Origin: CAZXDS01 sp964639525
Lineage (GTDB): Bacteria > Bacteroidota > Ignavibacteria > Ignavibacteriales > Melioribacteraceae
NCBI GenBank assembly: GCA_964639525.1
Contig: CAZXDS010000120.1
Location: 1 to 10,655, forward strand
Length of the DNA stretch: 10,655 nucleotides
Direction of reading: 5' to 3'
In this document: one piece after another, positions 1-6,206 of the stretch
Layout: each line of letters opens with the position of its first letter
Position numbering within the stretch: position 1 is the first letter of the stretch
The notes under the pieces: model-generated
Told to the model about the DNA's origin: nothing
Databases searched by the model: none
What the model saw: the letters and a program-made list of their open reading frames with translations, nothing else
Translations under genes and position numbers: made by a program

Positions 1-13
1 CAATAATTAAAAC

Positions 14-42
14 AAATATTTTTGTTACAAAGAAAAATATTT
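14..42. repeat. Inverted repeat, 10-bp arms, AT-only
   Basis: The arms AAATATTTTT (14-23) and AAAAATATTT (33-42) are perfect reverse complements around a 9-nt loop. It could be a weak stem at the end of an upstream transcript, but the arms have no G or C and no separate U-tract follows, so chance in AT-rich DNA is a real alternative. Confidence 0.3.
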
Positions 43-44
43 AC

Positions 45-62
45 AAATCTTGATTAAGATTT
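45..62. repeat. Short palindrome AAATCTT-gatt-AAGATTT
   Basis: Perfect 7-bp arms lie around a 4-nt centre, three bases after the preceding inverted repeat. It could be an operator or a minor stem-loop in the leader upstream of the Nif3-family gene. No regulator can be assigned from sequence alone. Confidence 0.3.
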
Positions 63-170
63 AATATTGTATTATGTTTAATTTCTGAATTTATATGAAA
101 AGAATAAGATATAAAATAGGGCAACCCAAGAAATTTAGTTCATTTACAAAATAGAAAGTATAAACCAAAT

Positions 171-204
171 GCACCAAACAGTATAGCTGTGGTGCTTTTT
201 TTTT
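171..204 (+). terminator. Intrinsic terminator abutting the Nif3 start codon
   Basis: The outer stem GCACCA (171-176) pairs with TGGTGC (190-195). An inner stem CAG (179-181) pairs with CTG (187-189) across a 2-nt AA bulge, with loop TATAG. Nine consecutive T residues (196-204) follow. This is the best-formed terminator in the window. It is odd because the U-tract ends only 4 nt before the ATG at 209. Either it ends an upstream transcript and the Nif3 mRNA starts immediately after it (near-leaderless), or it acts as an attenuator in the Nif3 leader. Confidence 0.75.
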
Positions 205-208
205 GCCT

Positions 209-1324
209 ATGATTGCCAATCAAATTATAAAAGTCTTAAAAGATTGGGCTCCTCAAGGAGCAGCTTGGGAGAAAGATAATATCGGTCTCCAAGTAGGTTC
301 GGGAAACACTAAGTTAAAAAATATTTTTCTCACTCTTGATTTAACTGAAAGTTCTCTCGAACAAGCCATAAAAAACGACTGCAATTTCATTTTTACGCAT
401 CACCCTTTAATTTTTACACCACTCCAAAACTTAAATTTCGACAAAGACACAAAAAATATCCTAATCCGAAAATTAGTTCGAAATGATATTACTCTATTTT
501 CGGCACATACAAATTTAGATTTTACAAAAGGCGGAGTGAGTTTTCAATTAGCAAAAACTCTTGGATTAAAGAATATCAAATTTTTACGAAATCAAAATAG
601 TAATCAAGTAAAAGTTGTTGTTTTTGTGCCTACTGAATTTACTTCAAAAGTTGCTGATTCGATTTTTAAAGCAGGCGGTGGTATTATCGGTGAATATGAA
701 AAGTGTAGTTTCACAAGTAATGGAACAGGAACTTTTCAAGGTTCAAAGTTTTCAAATCCTGCAATTGGTAAAAAAAACAATTATGAAACAGTTAATGAAC
801 AAAAGTTGGAAGCCTTGGTAAACAACTGGCAAATTGATTCGGTGATTAATGCAATCAAATCCGTTCATCCATACGAAGAACCTGCTATTGACATATATCC
901 GGTAAAAAATTATAACGTAAATTTTGGAGCCGGTGCTATTGGCGAATTACCTAATAAGTTATCGGAAAAGCAATTTTTGTCTCACGTATCTCAAAAATTA
1001 AAAACAAAAGCTTTAAAATATTGTGTAGGTAAAAGAAAAGCAATTAACACCGTAGCCGTTTGCGGAGGAAGTTGCTCTGAAATGTGGATTGAAGCTGTTC
1101 GCAAAAGAGCAGATGCTTTTGTAACTGCCGATATTAAATATCACACATTTCAGGATGCCGAGGGACAAATATTATTTGTTGATGCCGGGCATTTTGAAAC
1201 AGAAGTAGTAGTTCTTAATGAAGTGAAGCAAAGACTGAAAAATTTTATTATACAAATGCATGAAAAGACAAAAGTGATTCAATACAAGGGATCAACAAAT
1301 CCCATAAAATTTTATATTAAATAA
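209..1324 (+). CDS. Nif3/YbgI family dinuclear metal-binding protein (DUF34), long form with inserted domain
   Basis: This is a 371-residue protein of the Nif3-like family, a hexameric toroid-forming fold with a two-metal site. Members are often annotated GTP cyclohydrolase 1 type 2, but the physiological reaction is not settled. Counting from ATG 209, the metal-site motifs are visible: THHP with H64/H65, a later D104 in AHTNLD, and the C-terminal HxxxE of GHFETE (H328, E332). The N-terminus (IIKVLKDWAP...KDNIGLQVG) aligns with the usual start of the family. Residues about 130-235 form the extra PII/CutA-like domain of the long (YqfO-type) members, with its VHPYEEPA signature; short YbgI-type proteins of about 250 residues lack it. 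I chose ATG 209 over TTG 203 because 203 lies inside the U-tract of a terminator and adds only two residues. No ribosome binding site is visible. The gene is followed 15 nt later by the zinc-ribbon gene, a common neighbour. Confidence 0.9.
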   Translation: MIANQIIKVLKDWAPQGAAWEKDNIGLQVGSGNTKLKNIFLTLDLTESSLEQAIKNDCNFIFTHHPLIFTPLQNLNFDKDTKNILIRKLVRNDITLFSAHTNLDFTKGGVSFQLAKTLGLKNIKFLRNQNSNQVKVVVFVPTEFTSKVADSIFKAGGGIIGEYEKCSFTSNGTGTFQGSKFSNPAIGKKNNYETVNEQKLEALVNNWQIDSVINAIKSVHPYEEPAIDIYPVKNYNVNFGAGAIGELPNKLSEKQFLSHVSQKLKTKALKYCVGKRKAINTVAVCGGSCSEMWIEAVRKRADAFVTADIKYHTFQDAEGQILFVDAGHFETEVVVLNEVKQRLKNFIIQMHEKTKVIQYKGSTNPIKFYIK

Positions 1325-1326
1325 AT

Positions 1327-1333
1327 AAAGGAG
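1327..1333 (+). promoter_or_regulatory. Shine-Dalgarno site deciding the TTG start of the zinc-ribbon gene
   Basis: AAAGGAG lies 6 nt upstream of TTG 1340, with no nearby in-frame ATG. It starts 2 nt after the Nif3 stop codon, so the two genes can be read from one mRNA with separate initiation. Confidence 0.75.
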
Positions 1334-1339
1334 TTAAAA

Positions 1340-2068
1340 TTGATTAACAGACTATCAAAACTTTATGAGCTGCAATACATTGATGATCAGCTTGATGAAT
1401 TGGAAGAGCTTAGAGGCGATCTTCCTTTAACTGTAAATGAATTAACCAGTCAAATGGATGCAATTAAAGAGCAAATTACTGAGCAAATGGAAGCAAAAAT
1501 TAATGCTCAGGAGCAGGTTAAATTAAACGAAACAGAAAATGAAGAACTTCAAACGAAATTGAAGAAATTCAAATCGCAGCTTTACCAAGTTCGTAACAAT
1601 AAAGAATATGATGCTTTAACAAAAGGCATTGATCACTCGGAGTCGAGAATTAAGGAAATTACCGAAGAAAATATTCAGTTGGAAATTGAAGCTCAAAAAA
1701 GAATTCGCAACATCGAAGATCTTGAACCGCAGGTTGATGAATTAAAAAAAGAACTTAAACAGAAAGAAAGCGAATTAAAAAAGATAATTAAAACTAACGA
1801 ACAAGAGGAAGCCAAACTTCAAAAATCAAGGGAAAAGCTCGTTCCGCAATTACAAAAACCTGAATATAAAACTTATATGCGGATTAGAAAAGCAAGAGGC
1901 GGAAGTGCTATTGCCGTTGTTGTTCGAGGTGCTTGTTCCGGCTGCCATAATGTAGTTCCCCCACAGCGACAAATAGAAATTAGAGCAAATAGAAGATTAT
2001 TCACTTGTGAATCATGTGGTAGAGTTTTGATTTCCGGCAGTATTGCAGATAGCGTAAAGACAAAATAA
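1340..2068 (+). CDS. Coiled-coil C4 zinc-ribbon protein (zf-RING_7 / CT398-HP0958 family)
   Basis: This is a 242-residue protein with a TTG start set by a strong AAAGGAG site. Residues about 5-170 are Glu/Lys/Gln-rich and heptad-like, predicting a long antiparallel coiled-coil hairpin. It includes the family hallmark NNKEYDALTK near residues 86-95. The C-terminus is a zinc ribbon with C199-x2-C202 and C223-x2-C226, and a basic RKARGG stretch just before it. Characterised relatives are Helicobacter pylori HP0958 (FlgZ), which binds the sigma factor RpoN and flaA mRNA, and Chlamydia CT398. Those roles are not general, and no flagellar or secretion gene is present here. The conserved pairing with a Nif3 homologue suggests a shared housekeeping process, possibly RNA-related; this is inference. 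Family membership is firm and function is unknown. Confidence 0.88.
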   Translation: MINRLSKLYELQYIDDQLDELEELRGDLPLTVNELTSQMDAIKEQITEQMEAKINAQEQVKLNETENEELQTKLKKFKSQLYQVRNNKEYDALTKGIDHSESRIKEITEENIQLEIEAQKRIRNIEDLEPQVDELKKELKQKESELKKIIKTNEQEEAKLQKSREKLVPQLQKPEYKTYMRIRKARGGSAIAVVVRGACSGCHNVVPPQRQIEIRANRRLFTCESCGRVLISGSIADSVKTK

Positions 2069-2079
2069 ATTTATTGAGC

Positions 2080-2115
2080 AGCACATGCGTTAAAAAATAT
2101 ATTTACGCGTGTGCT
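2080..2115. terminator. Hairpin between convergent genes, probable bidirectional terminator
   Basis: AGCACATGCGT (2080-2090) pairs with ACGCGTGTGCT (2105-2115), an 11-bp stem with one G-T wobble and a 14-nt AT loop. It lies 12 nt after the zinc-ribbon stop and overlaps the last bases of the helicase stop codon. Neither side has a proper U-tract, so termination may be weak or of another kind. Position and stem strength support the call. Confidence 0.5.
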
Positions 2116-3757
2116 ACTTCTTAAATGTTCTTGCTTTTGAATGTGAACCACCGGATTGCTTTTTTCCGGAATTGTATGATTTTTTCTTTTGATTATAGCT
2201 ATTATTGCCGCTCTTTTTGATTGGTTTTATCTGACTTATCGGGATTTCCTGCAATAATTCTTCTGTAGGGAAAATACATTCAATTTTTTTGCCCAAAAAC
2301 TCTTCCAAAGCACTCAAAGCATATCCGTCCTCTTCATCGGCAAAGTTAATCGAAATTCCGGATGCCCCGGCTCTTCCGGTTCTTCCAATTCTATGTACAT
2401 AATCCCCGGATTCTTCCGGCATATTAAAATTTATTACATGAGAAATTCCCTCAATGTGAATTCCTCTCGAGGCAACATCAGTCGCTACTAACACTCTTAT
2501 TTTCCCATTACGGAAAAGTTCTAATCTTTTAATTCTCTTTGTTTGTTCAACCTGCCCGTTTAAAAGGGCACAACTTATTCCATATTGTTCAAGGGAATCG
2601 CAAAGCTTCTTAGTATCATCACGGCGATTGGCAAATACTAAAACTTTTTCAAGTTTATTTTGATTTATTATGTTGTACAGAAGAGTCAGTTTCTCATCAA
2701 TAGTAGTGATATACGTAATTTGTTCAATATTTTTTTGTGCTATTTCATCCGGTTCAACAGTAACTTCAACTGCTTGGCGAGTCCAAGATTTTGAAAGATG
2801 TCCTACGTCTCCTGTCATTGTGGCAGAGAAAAACATAGTCTGTCGTTTTGATTTTTGCGGAGTCTTGAGAACAATTTTTTTAACATCAGGAATAAATCCC
2901 ATATCAAGCATACGATCGGCTTCGTCAATAATTAGGATTTCAACTCGCTGCAAATCAACTATTCGTTTGTTCATAAAATCAATCAGCCGTCCGGGAGTAC
3001 AAATTAAAATGTCAATCTCATTCCGTTTCAACATTTCTTGTTGTTTCCCATATCCAACGCCACCAAGCAATGCTAAAATTGTACAAGGAACATATTTCGC
3101 AAGGTTGCGAGCGTCTTTTTCAATTTGCAATACCAATTCTCTTGTCGGAGCTAAAATTAAAGCTCTCGGTGTACCGTGTTTTCTTTTTTTCTCAATAGGA
3201 TTTTTTTGGATATGATTTAAGATTGAAATCAAAAACGCAGCAGTTTTTCCGGTGCCTGTTTGAGCTTGTGCAGTAATATCATCCCCAAACAGAGATTTCG
3301 GCAGAGTTTCAGCTTGAACTTGTGTGCAATATTTAAACCCCAAATCATAAACGGCGTGCATAATTTCATTAGATAAATCGAAATCATGAAACCTACTTTT
3401 TTCTTTTGCAATTTCTACTTTAAACGACGAAGCATTCCAAGAATCAACTTCGGATTTTTTGAAAGTTTTTTTTATTGGTGTCGCAACTCGGTTTACGTTA
3501 TCAACCCCTTTATCGGTATTTTTATTAGCTTGTCTTTCTTCAGCTAACTTTGCGCGGCGTGCTCTATATTCTTCGGGAGTCTCTTTTTTACGATATTTTT
3601 TTTGATGCTGATTCCCGCTTCTATTGTATTGAGACGAATGTGCTTTACTCTTTTGGGTTGGTGATTTAGTTTTGTGTGATTTGTCAGAGGTTGTAATTAC
3701 CGGCTTTTTCTTTCCACTGAAAATATTTTTCAGGGTTCTTGCTATTCTTTTAATCAA
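2114..3757 (-). CDS. DEAD-box ATP-dependent RNA helicase with basic tails (RhlE/RhlB-like)
   Basis: This is a 547-residue DEAD-box helicase with all core motifs in order: Q motif (FHDFDLS...TQVQ, 123-148), motif I AQTGTGKT (164-171), Ia PTREL (204-208), Ib TPGR (254-257), II DEAD (278-281), III SAT (311-313), IV LVFANRR (373-379), V ATDVASRG (425-432) and VI HRIGRTGR (455-462). Such enzymes unwind short RNA duplexes in ribosome assembly, RNA decay or cold adaptation. An extension of about 120 residues, rich in Lys, Ser and Gln, precedes the core. A Lys/Ser/Gly tail (about 510-547) follows. Both are probably disordered RNA-binding arms. The TTG start at 3757 is chosen because the first internal Met is residue 133, inside the core, and the MIKRIARTLKNIF opening resembles RhlB-type N-termini. 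No Shine-Dalgarno is visible. A three-codon ATG-AAG-TTT-TAA frame ends one base before the TTG. It is separated by 224 bp from the oxidoreductase operon upstream and is likely its own transcript. Confidence 0.92.
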   Translation of the reverse strand: MIKRIARTLKNIFSGKKKPVITTSDKSHKTKSPTQKSKAHSSQYNRSGNQHQKKYRKKETPEEYRARRAKLAEERQANKNTDKGVDNVNRVATPIKKTFKKSEVDSWNASSFKVEIAKEKSRFHDFDLSNEIMHAVYDLGFKYCTQVQAETLPKSLFGDDITAQAQTGTGKTAAFLISILNHIQKNPIEKKRKHGTPRALILAPTRELVLQIEKDARNLAKYVPCTILALLGGVGYGKQQEMLKRNEIDILICTPGRLIDFMNKRIVDLQRVEILIIDEADRMLDMGFIPDVKKIVLKTPQKSKRQTMFFSATMTGDVGHLSKSWTRQAVEVTVEPDEIAQKNIEQITYITTIDEKLTLLYNIINQNKLEKVLVFANRRDDTKKLCDSLEQYGISCALLNGQVEQTKRIKRLELFRNGKIRVLVATDVASRGIHIEGISHVINFNMPEESGDYVHRIGRTGRAGASGISINFADEEDGYALSALEEFLGKKIECIFPTEELLQEIPISQIKPIKKSGNNSYNQKKKSYNSGKKQSGGSHSKARTFKK

Positions 3758-3871
3758 ATTAAAACTTCATATTTAGTGTATAATTCTGAATTGAAAAATC
3801 AATATACTGAAAATAGAAATGAAATGAGGAAAAAGGGAAATTAAAGAATCGTTGATTCCACTATTAATTTA

Positions 3872-3889
3872 AGTTAACATTTGTCAACT
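3872..3889. repeat. Near-palindrome AGTTAACATTTGTCAACT between porB and the helicase
   Basis: The 7-nt arms around ATTT give, on the - strand, a stem with one G-U wobble. On that strand it also contains TTGACA, a perfect -35 hexamer, with TAATAG 15 nt downstream, a short spacer. It could therefore be an operator or promoter for the helicase or a weak end-of-operon stem. No U-tract follows on the - strand. The rest of the 224-bp gap (3758-3981) is AT-rich, with no other supported feature. Confidence 0.3.
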
Positions 3890-3981
3890 CAGTTTTTATC
3901 TCAATAATTTCCCAATCACATCAAAATATAATTTAGCCGCAAGAAGCCGGATAGTATTCACAAAGAAAATATTTGAACATA

Positions 3982-4887
3982 TTATTCAAAACTCATTTGT
4001 TCCAACGCAAGTAATCGTTTCCAATTTTTATCGGTATGTTCCTGAATATCCTTTAACACCGGTTCTCCGCCTTCTTTAAACAAATGCCTGAATCTTCCCT
4101 GCGGTTTCATGCACGCATCAACTGGAAGTTTTTCTTTCGGGACGTAATTTATTTGATATTTAAGATGCTCAATTTCAAAAAGCGGAAATAAATTTGATTC
4201 CACCGCAGCTCTTCCGATTGATATTGATTGAGACGGTTCGGTTTTGTGTCCCGGAGGGCAAGGTCCGTCAATCATTATTAAACGAAATCCTTTTGTCTCT
4301 TTTGCCTTTTTAAATTTTGTCCGCAAATCTTCCATAAATGCCAATGAAGCAGTAGCAGCGTAAGGAATATTATGTGCAGCAATTATTCCCATCAAATCTT
4401 TAGGCCAAAGCTTTTTGTAATTATCTTTCGGGTTTGTTGTTGTTACGGCTCCGTATGGTGTTGCCGTACTGGATTGAATTCCGGTGTTCATATATGCACC
4501 GTTATTATTTACGATGTAAAGAATATTTTCTCCTCTCGAAGCTGCACCGGAGAGAGATTGAAATCCAATATCAAAAGTTCCGCCGTCTCCGGCAAGGATG
4601 GCAACCGTTACATCTTTTTTGCCTTGTTTATCCAAAGCAGCTCTTACGCCGGTTGCAGTAGCAGGAGCCGCAGCAAATACCGTGTGGATAATACTTCCCT
4701 TTACTTCGTTCATCGGATATGGACCTGCAATAATTGAAAAACAGGAGGCGGGAACAACATAAACCGTATCTTCACCAAGTATGCTCGCTAAATGTCTTAC
4801 CAACAAAGACCACCCGCAGCCGCGACAACTTAAAGCGCCCGAATGAACTTTTTCATCTTTTATTAAAAAATCAAATGCCGGAAGCAT
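3982..4887 (-). CDS. porB: 2-oxoacid (probably pyruvate):acceptor oxidoreductase, beta subunit (TPP + [4Fe-4S])
   Basis: This is a 301-residue catalytic beta subunit that binds thiamine diphosphate and passes electrons from the decarboxylated 2-oxoacid to an Fe-S cluster. The four expected ligands of the proximal [4Fe-4S] cluster are present: C21 and C24 (CRGCGW), C49 (ASC) and C210 (GPCPPG). The TPP/Mg signature runs from GDGGTFDIG (100-108) to the NNN of residues 127-129. It continues into AYMNTGIQSSTATP (131-144), which matches pyruvate and 2-oxoisovalerate oxidoreductases rather than the 2-oxoglutarate class. Pyruvate is the default reading; branched-chain 2-oxoacids are the alternative. 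The start ATG has AAGGAG 5 nt upstream. It is the last gene of the operon, 113 bp after the alpha subunit stop, a gap that contains a heptanucleotide repeat. Length is normal and no key residue appears lost. Confidence 0.92.
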   Translation of the reverse strand: MLPAFDFLIKDEKVHSGALSCRGCGWSLLVRHLASILGEDTVYVVPASCFSIIAGPYPMNEVKGSIIHTVFAAAPATATGVRAALDKQGKKDVTVAILAGDGGTFDIGFQSLSGAASRGENILYIVNNNGAYMNTGIQSSTATPYGAVTTTNPKDNYKKLWPKDLMGIIAAHNIPYAATASLAFMEDLRTKFKKAKETKGFRLIMIDGPCPPGHKTEPSQSISIGRAAVESNLFPLFEIEHLKYQINYVPKEKLPVDACMKPQGRFRHLFKEGGEPVLKDIQEHTDKNWKRLLALEQMSFE

Positions 4888-4892
4888 AATTA

Positions 4893-4898
4893 CTCCTT
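4893..4898 (-). promoter_or_regulatory. Shine-Dalgarno of the beta subunit gene
   Basis: On the - strand AAGGAG precedes ATG 4887 by 5 nt. It is a strong site, allowing independent initiation of this gene after the 113-bp gap. Confidence 0.7.
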
Positions 4899-4954
4899 AT
4901 AATTTTTATAATATTAAAAATTAAATTCTTATCTGCAATCATTTTTACTAAATT

Positions 4955-4989
4955 AAAATTATCCATTGTCAATTGTACATTATCAATTG
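4955..4989. repeat. Five-unit degenerate heptanucleotide tandem repeat
   Basis: Read on the + strand in 7-nt steps from 4955, the units are AAAATTA, TCCATTG, TCAATTG, TACATTA and TCAATTG; on the - strand the consensus is about CAATTGA. Two units are identical and the others differ at one to four positions. It lies between the alpha and beta subunit genes. Similar 7-nt (C/T)AAT(T/G)GA-type arrays are known as short intergenic repeats in cyanobacteria and are seen in other AT-rich genomes. The phase stops cleanly before the alpha-subunit stop codon. Confidence 0.65.
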
Positions 4990-5000
4990 CAGTTTGTTTA

Positions 5001-6206
5001 TTACTCCAAATCAATCCAAGTTACTTCTTCAGGATTGTTCTGCATTTTGTAAATTATTTTTTCGATTGTTACCGGTGGAACATCTTTTCCGCCGAGTCCG
5101 GTATAAACATCGTATAATTTGTATTTTTTTCCATAAAGTGCCCGCAGCATTTCCTGCATAATTGCACCGTGATTTCCACCAAGGAAATTCCTTTCGATAT
5201 TTACAATTGAAGCATCCTCAGGTACATCTTTCAATGCTTTCAAAACCGAATCTTTTGGGAAAGGTTTAAATAACCGCAATTTTAATAATCCGATTTCGGG
5301 ATGATTTTGAATAATGCCGCGTGCTGTGGTTGTAATACTTGCAATTGTTACGAGAACCATTTTTGTGTCCGGTCCAATGTTCACAGCTTCAACCGGTTCA
5401 TAATTTCTGCCGAAATGTTCGTTAAATTTTTTTCCGGTTTCAATTAATAAATCTTCTACTTTGTTTGCGTCTAACCAATATTCATAATTGAACTTTTCAT
5501 AATGTTCAGGCGGAACCAAACCGCCAACCGATTTCGGGTGCTCAACATCAACTTCCCAACCTTTCATTTTTTTAGGTGGGAGAAATTCATTTACCAACGA
5601 TTGTTCTGGTATCCAAATGTTCTCGCTTGTGTGGCTTTGATAAAAGGCATCAAGTATTATCATCACGGGAATATCAAGCTTTTCGGTAATTAGGTATGAT
5701 GAAATAATTGTATCAAGAACTTCCTGTGCGCTTTCGGTATATATTTGAATCCAACCTGTATCTCTCTGTGCAAGTGAGTCGGTTTGATCTGACCAAATAT
5801 TCCATGGAATTGAAGGACGACCTACATCACAAACAACCATTGGCAATCTGAAATGTGCAATTGCGTGAAGAACTTCGTGAGCGTAAAAAAGTCCCTGACC
5901 GCTTGTTGCAGTAAAAACACGGCTGCCAACGATTGCAGCACCTTTTGCCGCTGCAAAAACCGAGTGTTCGCTATCCATATTAATATAGGTTGCGTTCATT
6001 TCTTTGCGGGCAACTTTTGCTGAAAGCTCTTCCACAATTGTTGTTTGCGGTGTAATTGGGTAAGCAGGAATAAAATCAACATCACACAATTTTGCTGCTT
6101 CTGCCGCAGCATAATTTCCTTTCATTATCGTTTCATAATGTCTTGGATATTTTGGCTCTATATCAATTGTTTTAACAGTTTCAGGTGATTTAATTTCATT
6201 ATTCAT
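5001..6206 (-). CDS. porA: 2-oxoacid (probably pyruvate):acceptor oxidoreductase, alpha subunit
   Basis: This is a 401-residue alpha subunit, close to the usual length for the separate-subunit enzymes. It supplies the pyrimidine-binding side of the TPP site and the substrate/CoA region. Visible motifs are AYPITPQTTIVE (48-59), MDSEHSVFAAAKGA (77-90), ATSGQGL (100-106), CDVGRPSIPWNIWSDQTD (126-143) and AQRDTGWIQIYTESAQEV (146-163). All are typical of the pyruvate/2-oxoisovalerate type. The first 25 residues are a variable leader before the conserved YETIMKGNYAAAEAAKL. The start codon overlaps the end of the upstream fusion gene by 8 bases (ATGAATAA), and its AAAAGAGG site lies inside that gene. 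The two are therefore almost certainly translationally coupled and made in equal amounts. It works with the beta subunit and the gamma-flavoprotein-ferredoxin fusion in one cytoplasmic complex. Confidence 0.92.
   Translation of the reverse strand: MNNEIKSPETVKTIDIEPKYPRHYETIMKGNYAAAEAAKLCDVDFIPAYPITPQTTIVEELSAKVARKEMNATYINMDSEHSVFAAAKGAAIVGSRVFTATSGQGLFYAHEVLHAIAHFRLPMVVCDVGRPSIPWNIWSDQTDSLAQRDTGWIQIYTESAQEVLDTIISSYLITEKLDIPVMIILDAFYQSHTSENIWIPEQSLVNEFLPPKKMKGWEVDVEHPKSVGGLVPPEHYEKFNYEYWLDANKVEDLLIETGKKFNEHFGRNYEPVEAVNIGPDTKMVLVTIASITTTARGIIQNHPEIGLLKLRLFKPFPKDSVLKALKDVPEDASIVNIERNFLGGNHGAIMQEMLRALYGKKYKLYDVYTGLGGKDVPPVTIEKIIYKMQNNPEEVTWIDLE

Noticed and set aside
95..154. 19-codon ATG frame (MKRIRYKIGQPKKFSSFTK) before the terminator at 171-204
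   Set aside because: No ribosome binding site, and Lys/Arg-rich short frames are expected by chance in such AT-rich DNA; a leader peptide cannot be supported.
2670..3215. 181-codon + strand frame opposite the helicase
   Set aside because: Fully antisense to the DEAD-box core; the Cys/Ser/Ile-rich product has no recognisable motif.
3935..3965. Possible terminator stem after the beta subunit (CCGGC ... GCGG on the - strand)
   Set aside because: Only about three base pairs can form and no U-tract follows.
4973..5161. Short + strand frame overlapping the alpha subunit end
   Set aside because: It lies antisense to the conserved alpha-subunit gene and repeat array, has no ribosome site and no recognisable protein features.
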